Virus record (IMG/VR): IMGVR_UViG_3300027996_002186
Location: 248,001 to 312,000 of that record
Direction: 5' to 3' (one strand)
DNA: 64,000 bases
From: a virus
The notes below the pieces were generated by a model. The model was not told where the DNA came from, ran no database searches, and saw nothing but the letters and a program-made list of their open reading frames with translations. The number at the start of each line of letters is the position of its first letter. Within the stretch, counting starts at the first letter, position 1. The position numbers and the translations under genes are program-made. Below are positions 33,577 to 43,287 of the stretch, piece after piece.

Positions 33577-34950
33577 TTAATCTGTTGTTACTATCCACCC
33601 CTTTGTTATTAAATCATTCTTAGCCGTTACTCCATCATAACCACCAGAACTTCCATCTGGAGCTATATTTGATGATATGTTTATTTGTCTACCTGTGAAT
33701 CCAGCGGTACACCCATTATTAACATTAACTAAAAATTTATTAACTTCTACAACACCAAGTGAATTATCATGCACCTCATATCGGGCATTATTAACATCAC
33801 CCCATTGTGTGAATTTTTCAAACCCATTAAGAGCGGTTAAGCCACATCCATAATATTTTACTGATACAATTATCGCATTAGATCCAGTTGGAGCTGTTAC
33901 TTGGGTTAAGTTAGGGTTATTCCATCCATCTAAATATAATTGAGGACCTTCCCATAAGGTTAAATCTTTCATATCTAGATGTCCAACTAAATCACAATCA
34001 TTGAATCGGATTATATACCAAGTGCCTAATGTAGCTCCTGGTAGTGTAACAGTTTGTAACAACGGACAGTTTTGGCAATCTATCCAGAGTTGTACACTAT
34101 TTTGCCACCCAAGAACACTAAAATCAATTTCATTAACTGCTGTGTCGTATATACTCATCGTCCTCATTGTGGAAGTTCCATCAAAATAGATATTTTGTAT
34201 ATTACCTGTGGCTCCAGTTATACCAGTACCCTTTATATGAAATTGACTATTTAAATTTTGGTTTGTGAAATCAGCATCCCAGTTGTTCGCATCCCCAGCA
34301 CTTGGACCAACAGCCACTAAATCTGACCTCCAAAAAAACTGACCTCCTGAATCAGAATTAACATCATTTAATTTTATCCTATCAAAATTAACAGTACTAC
34401 CTAGTGTGTAAAGTGAATTAAAACCACCCCACTGAGTTGTATCAAATGTACTATCCGTAATACCTTGTATATTTATCGATCCACTATTACTTCGAAAGTA
34501 TAAACTTGTATTATTACCAAGAGGAGTAGATAAGTATTGTGTTGGCATAATTATAGAAGCTGTTGCTGTGCTAGGTAAATAAAATTTCCTCATATAATTA
34601 TAATTTGAGAAATCCAAAGTTCCCCAATCAACCCCACTTGGTGCACTAAATTGCCACCCACCGAAACTATTTATGGGATCTCTACCATATACCCTTATGG
34701 TATAACTACCAGTAACACCATAAGAATGTCCCAGGAATGGACTATCATCTATATTTTGTGTATCACTACCATCACCCCAATCAATTTCAAAAGTACCGTG
34801 ATAAAAATCGTAAGATTTGGCTCCTCCATAGTTTGTAAGCGCGGGGGTAAATGCACAATTATATGTTGTGGGTGGAGAAGTTACATTAATATTTATTTCG
34901 ATATAATCATTCTCATTCTTTTCTCTAAATTGTCTGCTAAGTCCTATCAT
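33577..34950 (-). CDS. Tail-fibre tip protein with PKD-like and LRR-like regions
   Basis: 457 residues. A PKD-like beta domain lies at about residues 30-90 (FEIDWGDGSDTQNIDDSPFL, then GHSYGVTGSYTIRVYG). The rest is built of irregular leucine/asparagine-rich strands (NCPLLQTVTLPGATLGTWYI, NNPNLTQVTAPTGS) resembling BspA-type leucine-rich repeats in surface proteins. It is the last gene of the three-gene fibre operon, 2 bp after its neighbour, which is where receptor-binding tips usually lie. It probably decides adsorption specificity. Confidence 0.65.
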   Translation of the reverse strand: MIGLSRQFREKNENDYIEININVTSPPTTYNCAFTPALTNYGGAKSYDFYHGTFEIDWGDGSDTQNIDDSPFLGHSYGVTGSYTIRVYGRDPINSFGGWQFSAPSGVDWGTLDFSNYNYMRKFYLPSTATASIIMPTQYLSTPLGNNTSLYFRSNSGSINIQGITDSTFDTTQWGGFNSLYTLGSTVNFDRIKLNDVNSDSGGQFFWRSDLVAVGPSAGDANNWDADFTNQNLNSQFHIKGTGITGATGNIQNIYFDGTSTMRTMSIYDTAVNEIDFSVLGWQNSVQLWIDCQNCPLLQTVTLPGATLGTWYIIRFNDCDLVGHLDMKDLTLWEGPQLYLDGWNNPNLTQVTAPTGSNAIIVSVKYYGCGLTALNGFEKFTQWGDVNNARYEVHDNSLGVVEVNKFLVNVNNGCTAGFTGRQINISSNIAPDGSSGGYDGVTAKNDLITKGWIVTTD

Positions 34951-34952
34951 AA

Positions 34953-36770
34953 TTATGTGAAATTTTTACCAAATGACGCATAATAATCAGTACCGTCATA
35001 TACCATAGTTACTAAATCTAAAGCGTTGTCGATACTAGTAGGTATTAATGAAACACCACTTTCCCATTTAATAGATGTTGGCCAATTTACAGTAGTTAAG
35101 TTAGATCCTTGTATTATTTTAATAGTATATGTTCCTCCAGTTTTTTGGTTTGAGAAACTAAATGTAACTCCTGTTGGAGCACTTTGGAAATCAACAACTT
35201 GTATATTACCATTATCCCAATCTATATTTTGTGAATTGGTTGATGGGCTTAATGTGACGGGTATATCAACATAAACTTGCCCAGTTATTTTAATATTCCC
35301 AACAACCTCTACCTTTTCAACTGGTGAGGCTGTACCAAATCCAGAAAATCCAGTTGATTCTGAAAAAACTACATCAGCCGATTCTGGTAAAATAGTTATG
35401 GTCTTTCCACTTCCACTATCTACGTCTAATATCATTCCATCCAGTCCCGAATTGGCCTTCATAACTAACATATTCTGGTATTTGGGTGATCCACCACTAG
35501 TTAAATATGTCGGAGAGAAATATGCAAATTGTCCATGAACTTTATTTGCTGGTGTTGTGAAATCACCAACGATAAACCTAGCAACAGCATTAGTACCAGA
35601 TGTGTCAGAATTATGTAACATATGTACGGTGTCTCCATCATGATCAAACCAAGTAACTGATCCCTGTGCAGTTCCACCAAGTGTTGTTATTGTATCTGAG
35701 TGTATTAAATAATCACCCGTTATATTAACATCACCAAAAACAGTTAACATATTATCAGCCGATGCTGTTCCTATACCAACACCAGTATCGTCCGATGATG
35801 CTAAAGAATCTGTTAATCCAGTTGCCGATGACCACTTAGGTATATAATTTGTTGTTCCTGTTCCAGAAATTCCCGAAGGTGTCTCCCAAGAACCAACACC
35901 ATCTCCAGCAACATCTGTTAGTACTTTACCAACCCCTTCATTACCATCAACCATTCTAATTGAACCACCAACGTGAAGTTGTTCTGTTGGTGTAAGTTCA
36001 CCAATTCCTACATTACCATCATTGGTGAGTAAAGCATAATTGTTATTACCGTTTATAGCATTGAAATATCCACCAACATTATTCCCAGCTGCGTGAGTTC
36101 CTTCTATTGAAACGAAATATCCATATACTGCATTTGCTCCCGACTTAGTAGTATTACTTAAAATTCTAGACCCATATATTGGATTCGTTGCATCAGCCTT
36201 TTGTTGTATGATGTAGTGAGCCGTATTGTGTGTCGTAGCCACTTGATAGAATTGATAGGAAGGAGTATTTCCTTGACCTATTGACCAACTTGCATCAACA
36301 TTCGTAGTTTTCAATCCTCCCGAACCTGAAAACTCTATATCAAATCCACTTGTGTTTACTATAATGTCAGATGGTAAAGCACCACTTCCTCCGTATATAC
36401 CAGTATTTTTTGAATCAACATAAGCAATTGAAGATACAGTTCCAAAATCAACCTCTAATTGGTTATTTGATTTTGTTAATCCAGAACCAGCTTCTGTTAT
36501 TATTGTAGATTCAGACCCAGATAAACCAGCTACCCAGTAATCTGTTGTTTCATTCCAAATTAATCTAGAATTTGTACTATTCCCCCTATTTATTTCTATA
36601 CCAGAATCCAATACAGGAGATCCAGAAAATGTAGCATTTAATGTTATTATATTATCAGATACATATAATTCTTCTACATTTAGAGAAGTTTGTGTTCCTG
36701 ATATAACCATATTCCCCAATACAGTTAAGTCTCCACCTAGTATTTCTGTATTACCGTATATTTTTGGCAT
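34953..36770 (-). CDS. Tail fibre protein
   Basis: 605 residues of fibre-type beta repeats. The N-terminal segment, residues about 5-120, matches long-tail-fibre proteins (ELYVSDNIITLNATFSGSPV, DSGIEINRGNST, SESTIITEAGSGLT) and is nearly duplicated inside the larger fibre protein upstream. Further on are motifs such as NVGIGELTPTEQLHVGGSIR, typical of fibre shafts and chaperone-tip proteins. It lies 3 bp after the 1178-residue gene. It likely forms the middle part of the fibre and trimerises. Confidence 0.8.
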   Translation of the reverse strand: MPKIYGNTEILGGDLTVLGNMVISGTQTSLNVEELYVSDNIITLNATFSGSPVLDSGIEINRGNSTNSRLIWNETTDYWVAGLSGSESTIITEAGSGLTKSNNQLEVDFGTVSSIAYVDSKNTGIYGGSGALPSDIIVNTSGFDIEFSGSGGLKTTNVDASWSIGQGNTPSYQFYQVATTHNTAHYIIQQKADATNPIYGSRILSNTTKSGANAVYGYFVSIEGTHAAGNNVGGYFNAINGNNNYALLTNDGNVGIGELTPTEQLHVGGSIRMVDGNEGVGKVLTDVAGDGVGSWETPSGISGTGTTNYIPKWSSATGLTDSLASSDDTGVGIGTASADNMLTVFGDVNITGDYLIHSDTITTLGGTAQGSVTWFDHDGDTVHMLHNSDTSGTNAVARFIVGDFTTPANKVHGQFAYFSPTYLTSGGSPKYQNMLVMKANSGLDGMILDVDSGSGKTITILPESADVVFSESTGFSGFGTASPVEKVEVVGNIKITGQVYVDIPVTLSPSTNSQNIDWDNGNIQVVDFQSAPTGVTFSFSNQKTGGTYTIKIIQGSNLTTVNWPTSIKWESGVSLIPTSIDNALDLVTMVYDGTDYYASFGKNFT

Positions 36771-36773
36771 CCC

Positions 36774-39700
36774 TTATATTATTATTGTTTTTATATTTGT
36801 TAGTGTTTGACTAATAGTTACATCAATAGATGCTGTTCCATTAATCTGAATTGTATCAGGTATAATTTGAAGTCCTGTTGAATCATATGTTTGTATAATT
36901 AAATCTTCTGTATTTAAATTGTGTATAATTGTTTCAGCTACACTAGCAGTGAAGTTTCTTATATCACTTACTTTGTTTATTATATCCGAAGTCAAGGCAA
37001 TAGTTCCTGACGCATCAGGTAGTCTCCAAGTTCTGTCTGCCATTAATACTGATGAACCTAACCTTCCACCAAATATAGTTCCGTTTGCTTGTATAAATTC
37101 AAACATTCTATCTGATGTTGTGCTATCAAGCCAAAATCCTGATGTCATTAATCCAATACCCCCACTAAACTCCATTTCATCACCAGTATCGTCTATTAGA
37201 ACCACACCAGCCGTATTACCTTCAATAATCAAAGAACCACTATCGTTGTATATATTATCTCCGACAAATTGTAGTTGATTAAGTCCCATTGCAATATTAC
37301 CACTCATCGTTCCACCAGCAAGAGGTAAGAAATCTCCAGTAGGATTACCAGAAACTAAAGCAACTGTACCTGTTGCGTCAGGCATTCCCCAACTCCTATC
37401 TGTTGTTGGTAAAGTCGATAGGTCTAAAGTATTCTCGATACCAGATAACGTAGCTCTAATCGTTCCGTCACTTGCATCCATGACCAGCGACCCAGGAGCC
37501 ATACCACTACCAGTTATAGTTATTTGAGGACCACTATCCGAAAAATCGTAGGTTTGACCATTCGCATCTATTGTTGTATTTTTATTAGACCGTATAGTTA
37601 ATACACCGGCCGGATTTGTAATATAACCAAGATTTCCTCCAAAGTCAATAGCAGTAGCTCCAGTAAGAGTTATCTCGTCTGCATAAATATCGTAACCTCC
37701 ATTGGTAATATCACCGCTCATTGTGCCACCAGCAAGTGGAAGATACGTTCCAGATAATGTACTAGGTGAGAATTTAACACCATCAAACAAAAGAGCTTGT
37801 CCGTTTGTTGCTGATGTTGGATCAATTTCAACTGAATTAACAGAGAATGAAGAACCAACGACATAAACACCATCAGTTGCTAATAAATCTAAGTTAGTAC
37901 TTGATAATGTAGTATCACCGCCAGATAAAATCTGTGTAGAACCTGTTCCAGAATCCAAACTAACAAAGTCACTTTCAACATCAAAAACAGATGATGTGAA
38001 TAGTAAATACCCAATATCACCTAGTGTAATATCATACCCATCAGAATTAATGGAAGTGTTTTGTGATAATGTACCACCTAATCCAATATAGTCAGACGTA
38101 ATAGATAAACCATTATTAACTTGAGCATCTAAAGTAACAACACCAGCAGTTCCACCACCAGTAAGTCCTTGACCACCTATAACTTCTGTTATATAATCGT
38201 TATTAATGTTATCAATTGCTATCCATAAAGAATTAGTAGCTGTGTCTAAATCAGATGATAAAGAAACTGTTCCGCTAATATTAGGCATTATCCAATCCCT
38301 ATTATCTGTTAATATAGAGCTTTTTATATCTCCGGTAAATGATCCACTAAGTCCAAATCTAAAACCAAATGTTCCACCAATCGCAAGGCTGGTGTTTGTG
38401 AATTCCATTTTATTAGTACCATCTTGTTCAAATCTAATTTGACCAGTAGAACCACCATCTAATACAACATCACCACCTGGTTTATTATTGTATAAAACAA
38501 CTTCATTACCGGCTGATTGGTATTGTAATCCAGAGTACGCATCAGTTGATAAGTTAATGTATGAATTATCTAATAGTTGAAGTGCTTCTCCAGATGATAA
38601 ATTAATAGAACCGGACATTGTTCCACCAGTAAGTGGTAAGTAATTACCAACTTGTGTATCTACATAAGTAATAGAAGATACAGTTCCAAAATCAACTGAT
38701 AGTTCGTTATTTGTTTTGGTTAAACCACTTCCTGCTTCTGTTATAATTGTAGATTCAGAACCCGAAAGTCCAAGAGCCCAATATTCAAGTGTTTCATCCC
38801 ATATTATGGATGATGATTGTGATGAACCTCTTAATACGTGAACACCAGCATCTAAGAATGGTGTTCCTGAACTATAAGTAGCATTTAATGTTATTATATT
38901 ATCAGCTACATATAATTCTTCTGTATTTACATAAGTTGCTGTTCCCGAAACAGTTAAATCACCAGATATAATTACAGAATCAGCAAATGTTCTATTACCA
39001 ACAACCGTATCTTTTAATCTTATTTGATTATTAGAATCAACTTCCAATGAATTTGAATTCAATTCTAATGTTATATCATCTACGGAAAAAGTAAGTCCTG
39101 AGTTTGTTTCTAGATTAACATCTAAAGTAACTACACCAGCAGTTCCACCACCAGTTAAACCAACACCACCTATAACTTCTGTTATATAATCATTGTTTAT
39201 ATTATCAATTGCTGTCCATAATGAAGATGTTCCACTATCGACATATAGTTTACTAACTAAAGAATTATTAACAAATGTTCCTGAGTAATCAGTTACATAA
39301 ACAAATCCTTGTAAATTACCAGTAAAAACACTTGCTGTATTAGCAGCATTAATTGATATATCAGTATCTAATGATATGTTTGTTGGTAAAAAAGGATCTG
39401 GTGATATATAAATTGAGTTTGGTGATCCGTTGTAATCTAGGTGTATTTCCGAACTACCATTTGAAGAAAGAATATTAGTACTGGTACCCATTATTATATT
39501 ATGAGTACCGGAATTATTATCAATTAATAAAACATCACTCAGTCCGGATGTATTAACATCAGAAGACCAATAAATATTTCCCAATCCATCACTTGTTAAT
39601 AATTGACCAGAAGAACCATCAATATTAGGTAATGTATAAGAATCATTTATATTAAGACTACCACCTATATAAACATAATTAGATTGTGATCCTGTTATAG

Positions 39701-40310
39701 ATTGTCCACCAATTATAACAGAGTTAACCACACCAGGACTCATCATTGAATTTCTAGTACCAACAAAAACAGCTTGTTTGTTATTATCACTAGTTGATGA
39801 TGTTGAACTACCATTATTTGATATTTTCAAATCATCGCGTGATAACAAACCAACACCTAATTTCAAATCACCCAATGTATTATATAATTCAATATTATCA
39901 GTTCCATCATGAAGCACTAAAGCTTGTGAATATCCATTAGCAAAAAGTGAATAATTTGAATCATCCATTAAAATACCATGTTCTCCTTGAGAAGCATTAT
40001 CAGTTGATATTAATATTGAATTTGTACTACCAGAATAATCTAAATCTATTCTACCTCCACCATTTGATGATAATATCGAAGTTGATGTTCCCATTATTAA
40101 GGGTACATTAGCAATGTTTGAGATACCCATAACTTCACTCAGAGAAGGGGTTAAACCTAATTCTGGACCACCACCAATTTCGGTGATAATTCCAAATTCA
40201 TCTTTTTGTTTTAATATACCATCTAAATCATAAGCCACAACTTTACCACCACTTGATGGAGTTGCCGCTGTTAACATATCTAAGGTACTGCCGAATATTA
40301 CTGATGCCAT
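36774..40310 (-). CDS. Large tail fibre protein with repeated shaft modules
   Basis: 1178 residues of tandem beta modules. The phage-fibre motif (Y/F)LPL(A/T)GGTMSG occurs at about residues 560, 860 and 997. The unit ITEVIGG-x-GLTGGGTAGVVTLD occurs twice. The unit ILSSNG-x-x-x-IDLDYSGS-x-NSI occurs twice. A segment of about 95 residues (about 450-560) is shared with the next gene. It heads the fibre operon; a TTAATATATA-like sequence (AATAATATATA) lies about 26 bp upstream. It should form the shaft of a side or tail fibre attached to the baseplate. Confidence 0.85.
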   Translation of the reverse strand: MASVIFGSTLDMLTAATPSSGGKVVAYDLDGILKQKDEFGIITEIGGGPELGLTPSLSEVMGISNIANVPLIMGTSTSILSSNGGGRIDLDYSGSTNSILISTDNASQGEHGILMDDSNYSLFANGYSQALVLHDGTDNIELYNTLGDLKLGVGLLSRDDLKISNNGSSTSSTSDNNKQAVFVGTRNSMMSPGVVNSVIIGGQSITGSQSNYVYIGGSLNINDSYTLPNIDGSSGQLLTSDGLGNIYWSSDVNTSGLSDVLLIDNNSGTHNIIMGTSTNILSSNGSSEIHLDYNGSPNSIYISPDPFLPTNISLDTDISINAANTASVFTGNLQGFVYVTDYSGTFVNNSLVSKLYVDSGTSSLWTAIDNINNDYITEVIGGVGLTGGGTAGVVTLDVNLETNSGLTFSVDDITLELNSNSLEVDSNNQIRLKDTVVGNRTFADSVIISGDLTVSGTATYVNTEELYVADNIITLNATYSSGTPFLDAGVHVLRGSSQSSSIIWDETLEYWALGLSGSESTIITEAGSGLTKTNNELSVDFGTVSSITYVDTQVGNYLPLTGGTMSGSINLSSGEALQLLDNSYINLSTDAYSGLQYQSAGNEVVLYNNKPGGDVVLDGGSTGQIRFEQDGTNKMEFTNTSLAIGGTFGFRFGLSGSFTGDIKSSILTDNRDWIMPNISGTVSLSSDLDTATNSLWIAIDNINNDYITEVIGGQGLTGGGTAGVVTLDAQVNNGLSITSDYIGLGGTLSQNTSINSDGYDITLGDIGYLLFTSSVFDVESDFVSLDSGTGSTQILSGGDTTLSSTNLDLLATDGVYVVGSSFSVNSVEIDPTSATNGQALLFDGVKFSPSTLSGTYLPLAGGTMSGDITNGGYDIYADEITLTGATAIDFGGNLGYITNPAGVLTIRSNKNTTIDANGQTYDFSDSGPQITITGSGMAPGSLVMDASDGTIRATLSGIENTLDLSTLPTTDRSWGMPDATGTVALVSGNPTGDFLPLAGGTMSGNIAMGLNQLQFVGDNIYNDSGSLIIEGNTAGVVLIDDTGDEMEFSGGIGLMTSGFWLDSTTSDRMFEFIQANGTIFGGRLGSSVLMADRTWRLPDASGTIALTSDIINKVSDIRNFTASVAETIIHNLNTEDLIIQTYDSTGLQIIPDTIQINGTASIDVTISQTLTNIKTIII

Positions 40311-40366
40311 TATAAAATATTATTTTATTACTCTATATATTATTTCTGAATATTCTTTTTATTTAT

Positions 40367-40374
40367 TATATTTG
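40367..40374 (+). promoter_or_regulatory. Host-type -7 promoter of the M42 peptidase gene
   Basis: TATATTTG 81 bp upstream of the ATG at 40456. The leader contains a five-codon frame (MNYNF) and a CTGATT/AATCAG hairpin. Confidence 0.55.
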
Positions 40375-40455
40375 TAAAAAACATATAATGAATTATAACT
40401 TCTGATTAAATCAGTGATATACAATTAGAAGGAATATTAATCAAATAATAAATAA

Positions 40456-41526
40456 ATGAAAGTAAACGAAAAATTCTTAGAAAAGTACCTAAATTCTAAT
40501 TCACCAACTGGTTTTGAATACCAATTAGGTGGACAGAAAGTTTGGATGGACTATATCTCAAAGTTTGTAGATAAAGTTGAAATTGATAATTATGGAACAG
40601 CCTATGGTGTGATGGGTAATTTAGATTCAGATTTCAAAGTAGTGATAGAAGCACACGCTGATGAAATCTCTTGGTTTGTCAATTACATAGACTCTAAGGG
40701 TTATATTAAAGTTATTCGTAATGGAGGGTCAGATGCAACAATTGCACCGTCTATGAGAGTAACATTACACGGTGAAAATGGACCAGTTGATGGTGTATTT
40801 GGACATCCAGCTATTCATATAAAGAATAGAAAAAAAGAAGCAACTTTAGATTCAATTTTTATTGATGTTGGAGCTTCTTCAAAAGAAGATGTTGAGAAAA
40901 TGGGTATTCAAATCGGGACCGTTATAACATTCAAAGATAATTTCATGAAACTTGGAGAAAACTATTATACAGGTAGAGCACTTGATAATAGAATAGGTGG
41001 GGTTATGATAGCAGAAGTTGCTAGAAAATTAAAAGAGAAGGGTAAGAAATTACCATTCAAACTTTACGTAGTTAATAGTGTTCAAGAAGAAATTGGATTA
41101 AGAGGAGCACAAATGATTGCTGATACACTTAAACCAAATGTTGCAATTATCACAGATGTATGTCACGAAACATCATCACCTTGTTATACACCTAGTAAAC
41201 AAGGAGAACATATTGCTGGTAATGGTGGAGTTGTAACAAGAGCACCAGCAGTTCACAACATTTTAAGAAAACTTATTTTAGATACTGGTGATGAGAAAAA
41301 GATTCCATATCAATTAGCGGCTTCATCAAGAGCTACTGGAACTGACACAGATGCGTTTGCGTTTTCTAACGGAGGAGTACCATCAGCACTTATCTCTCTA
41401 CCTTTGAAGTATATGCACACGACTTGTGAAACTGTTCATAAAGATGATGTTAAGAATGTTATTAAGTTAATATACCAAACACTTCTTAATATTGAAGAGA
41501 ACCACAATTTTAAGTATAATGTCTAA
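40456..41526 (+). CDS. M42-family aminopeptidase
   Basis: A 356-residue M42 (glutamyl aminopeptidase/FrvX-like) enzyme of normal length. Metal ligands and catalytic residues are in EAHADEISW (H and D), GRALDNRIGG (bridging D), VNSVQEEIGLRGA (catalytic E pair), ITDVCHETS (D) and the C-terminal MHTTCE (H). The PDZ-like insertion between the first two is present (DSKGYIKVIRNGG). These cytoplasmic enzymes form large shells and trim peptides with two metal ions. It has a host-type promoter, and its end overlaps the next gene by 8 bp. It may recycle amino acids from host proteins. Confidence 0.9.
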   Translation: MKVNEKFLEKYLNSNSPTGFEYQLGGQKVWMDYISKFVDKVEIDNYGTAYGVMGNLDSDFKVVIEAHADEISWFVNYIDSKGYIKVIRNGGSDATIAPSMRVTLHGENGPVDGVFGHPAIHIKNRKKEATLDSIFIDVGASSKEDVEKMGIQIGTVITFKDNFMKLGENYYTGRALDNRIGGVMIAEVARKLKEKGKKLPFKLYVVNSVQEEIGLRGAQMIADTLKPNVAIITDVCHETSSPCYTPSKQGEHIAGNGGVVTRAPAVHNILRKLILDTGDEKKIPYQLAASSRATGTDTDAFAFSNGGVPSALISLPLKYMHTTCETVHKDDVKNVIKLIYQTLLNIEENHNFKYNV

Positions 41527-41827
41527 GACTGATAAAGAGAAAGCTTATAATTTATCTTGTAGATTCAGAAGAATAAATCTCATACGTAGTTTGAAGGATT
41601 TTTCTATCGAGCATCAAGAGTATGAATTTGCGGCATATCTTAGAGATATTGAAAGAGATATTGAAAAGGAACATGATTTTGATGAAGAGGTATTAACACT
41701 TGATGATGTCTATATAAGATTGACAAAATTATATGAGAAAATGAGAGAGAGTAATTCAAAAGATTATCTTAACTCAGTATTAAGAGAACATAAAATAGAT
41801 ACAATACTAAAAAACCCACTCGATTGA
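41519..41827 (+). CDS. Small UVR-motif-like protein (102 aa)
   Basis: ATG 41519 overlaps the end of the M42 gene by 8 bp. The segment DFSIEHQEYEFAAYLRDIER has the UVR-like (Y/F)-E-x-A-A-x-L-R-D core. The C-terminus contains HKIDTILKNPLD, with the K-I-x-x-I-L element five residues before the end. It was probably made together with the M42 peptidase; the partner is unknown. Confidence 0.6.
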   Translation: MSKTDKEKAYNLSCRFRRINLIRSLKDFSIEHQEYEFAAYLRDIERDIEKEHDFDEEVLTLDDVYIRLTKLYEKMRESNSKDYLNSVLREHKIDTILKNPLD

Positions 41828-41837
41828 GTGGGTTTTT
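41809..41837. terminator. Bidirectional intrinsic terminator
   Basis: AAAACCCACTC / GAGTGGGTTTT hairpin with a four-base loop and T tails on both strands, between converging genes. It overlaps the last codons of the upstream gene. Confidence 0.8.
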
Positions 41838-41840
41838 GTT

Positions 41841-42209
41841 TTAATATTTTGGTATTTTCATATCGGTTGAAATTTCAATCTTAAATCCAAATCCTAGTTC
41901 ATCATCAGATCCATACTTAGTATGTGATTCATATCCATCTTGTCCTTCAAATGTTATTGGTTTAGGTCCGTTTTGAGCTTTTATTCTATCTTGTTCAGCT
42001 TTTTTCTTAGCTTCTTCTTGAGCAACCATTTCCTCAAATGTTTGTGCTGGTTTTACTGGTTCAACTTCTTGTTTGTGAGTTGAGAAGCTTTCATCTGGGT
42101 TATGACCATATCTACGTAGAATTTCTTCTGCCTCTGATCCAGTTATTTCTCTCTCGGCTTCAACCTTCTGACCTTCTATTTGTCTAGTATTTGCTAATCC
42201 TCTATTCAT
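41841..42209 (-). CDS. Hydrophilic late protein (122 aa)
   Basis: Low-complexity, highly charged protein with a central EEMVAQEEAKKKAEQDRIKA helix. The C-terminal part (FEGQDGYESHTKYGSDDELG) is acidic. There is no tag of the MKYLK type, but an exact late motif TTAATATATA lies 4 bp before ATG, as for tagged genes. It may be a scaffold-like or internal head protein; not recognised. Confidence 0.55.
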   Translation of the reverse strand: MNRGLANTRQIEGQKVEAEREITGSEAEEILRRYGHNPDESFSTHKQEVEPVKPAQTFEEMVAQEEAKKKAEQDRIKAQNGPKPITFEGQDGYESHTKYGSDDELGFGFKIEISTDMKIPKY

Positions 42210-42213
42210 ATCT

Positions 42214-42223
42214 TATATATTAA
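42214..42223 (-). promoter_or_regulatory. Putative late promoter TTAATATATA
   Basis: Exact motif on the minus strand, 4 bp before the ATG at 42209. Confidence 0.5.
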
Positions 42224-42241
42224 TTTCTAAAACCCACTCTG

Positions 42242-42973
42242 TTATTTAATTAGAATACTAAATTCTGATTTTATATCATCAACTTTACCACTTAGTAACT
42301 TCTCAATATAATCCAAATCTCCTTCTTTGTACCAATCTCCAATCCATTTGCCTGTTATCCTTGAAAAATAATTAGAATTGGCTCTACCACGAATTGAAAT
42401 ATAATCAATAGTATATTTACTATCATTAAGATATGATATTAAACTAACTATGTTACTTACTAATTCTTCATCAGTAATATTAGATTCAAATTTTGATGAG
42501 TAGTTACCTTTTATATTTATTGAATAGGTGTATTTATCTGATCCCTTTACCATTTTTAGAAATTTTGGAAATAAATCTACATAATGATACCAATCTCTAT
42601 CTCGACCAAATGACTTTGTTAATACATGAACGGTGTTGGCTTCTATACCAACTGATACTTTATAACTATTATCGGTTAAATCAAGTAAAAAATCTTTTAT
42701 ATTACCAAGAAGTTCATCATCAACATCAATAACATCTTTAGAATATGTGATATACTTATATACTGTATTTATATCTTCATCTGATAGATTACCCATTTCA
42801 TCTTCTACCCAATAAGGATTTTCTATATCATAACCACCTCTTGTTAATATAGCATATACCCGACCAGTATCCGGATCCAAAACATGACCAATTGATTGAA
42901 GTTCGATAAAATTATCTGGTATAGGTTCACTTTTCCATTCAAATACTTTACTATATTTTTTCAAATACTTCAT
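42242..42973 (-). CDS. Tagged virion-type protein (243 aa)
   Basis: The start at 42973 gives the tag MKYLKKYSKVFEWKSEPIP; a longer in-frame extension to 43096 would run into the tRNA gene on the other strand and past the late motif, so it is rejected. After the tag (possible cleavage after VFE) the protein is an unrecognised alpha/beta domain (YAILTRGGYDIENPYWVEDE). An exact TTAATATATA lies 5 bp upstream. Likely packaged with the genome. Confidence 0.65.
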   Translation of the reverse strand: MKYLKKYSKVFEWKSEPIPDNFIELQSIGHVLDPDTGRVYAILTRGGYDIENPYWVEDEMGNLSDEDINTVYKYITYSKDVIDVDDELLGNIKDFLLDLTDNSYKVSVGIEANTVHVLTKSFGRDRDWYHYVDLFPKFLKMVKGSDKYTYSINIKGNYSSKFESNITDEELVSNIVSLISYLNDSKYTIDYISIRGRANSNYFSRITGKWIGDWYKEGDLDYIEKLLSGKVDDIKSEFSILIK

Positions 42974-42978
42974 AACAA

Positions 42979-42988
42979 TATATATTAA
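42979..42988 (-). promoter_or_regulatory. Putative late promoter TTAATATATA
   Basis: Exact motif on the minus strand, 5 bp before the ATG at 42973. It also argues for that start. Confidence 0.5.
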
Positions 42989-43031
42989 GTTACTAACTTT
43001 GAAAATAAATTCCAAAAGGATACCAACCTTT

Positions 43032-43041
43032 TTAATATATA
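43032..43041 (+). promoter_or_regulatory. Putative late promoter of the tRNA
   Basis: Exact TTAATATATA on the plus strand, 13 bp before the first base of the tRNA. Confidence 0.45.
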
Positions 43042-43054
43042 AACGTATATATAT

Positions 43055-43126
<72 letters not shown>

Positions 43127-43203
43127 CTAAAAGAGAAGAAATTCCCAAATAAATGAAAATAAATTTGGTTAGAAATAACTAAATGTTAAATAACTGGAGT
43201 TTT

Positions 43204-43287
43204 TTAATTTATTCTAAATATGTAATAATCTACTCTATGTAAATAATTTTCGGATTCAAATAGTTTATATGCTTTTAAGTATCTCAT
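43204..43287 (-). CDS. 27-residue mini-gene consisting of the N-terminal tag
   Basis: ATG at 43287 overlaps the stop of the upstream gene (ATGA). The product begins MRYLKAYKLFESENYLHRV, i.e. the complete tag with its FE site and only 17 residues after it. Either it is a remnant of a tagged gene whose body was lost, or a genuine peptide delivered to the capsid. The coupling to the preceding stop favours translation. Confidence 0.5.
   Translation of the reverse strand: MRYLKAYKLFESENYLHRVDYYIFRIN

Noticed and set aside
33800-39000. Plus-strand frames inside the tail-fibre genes
   Set aside because: They mirror repetitive Thr/Gly/Ser-rich fibre codons on the opposite strand and have no start context.
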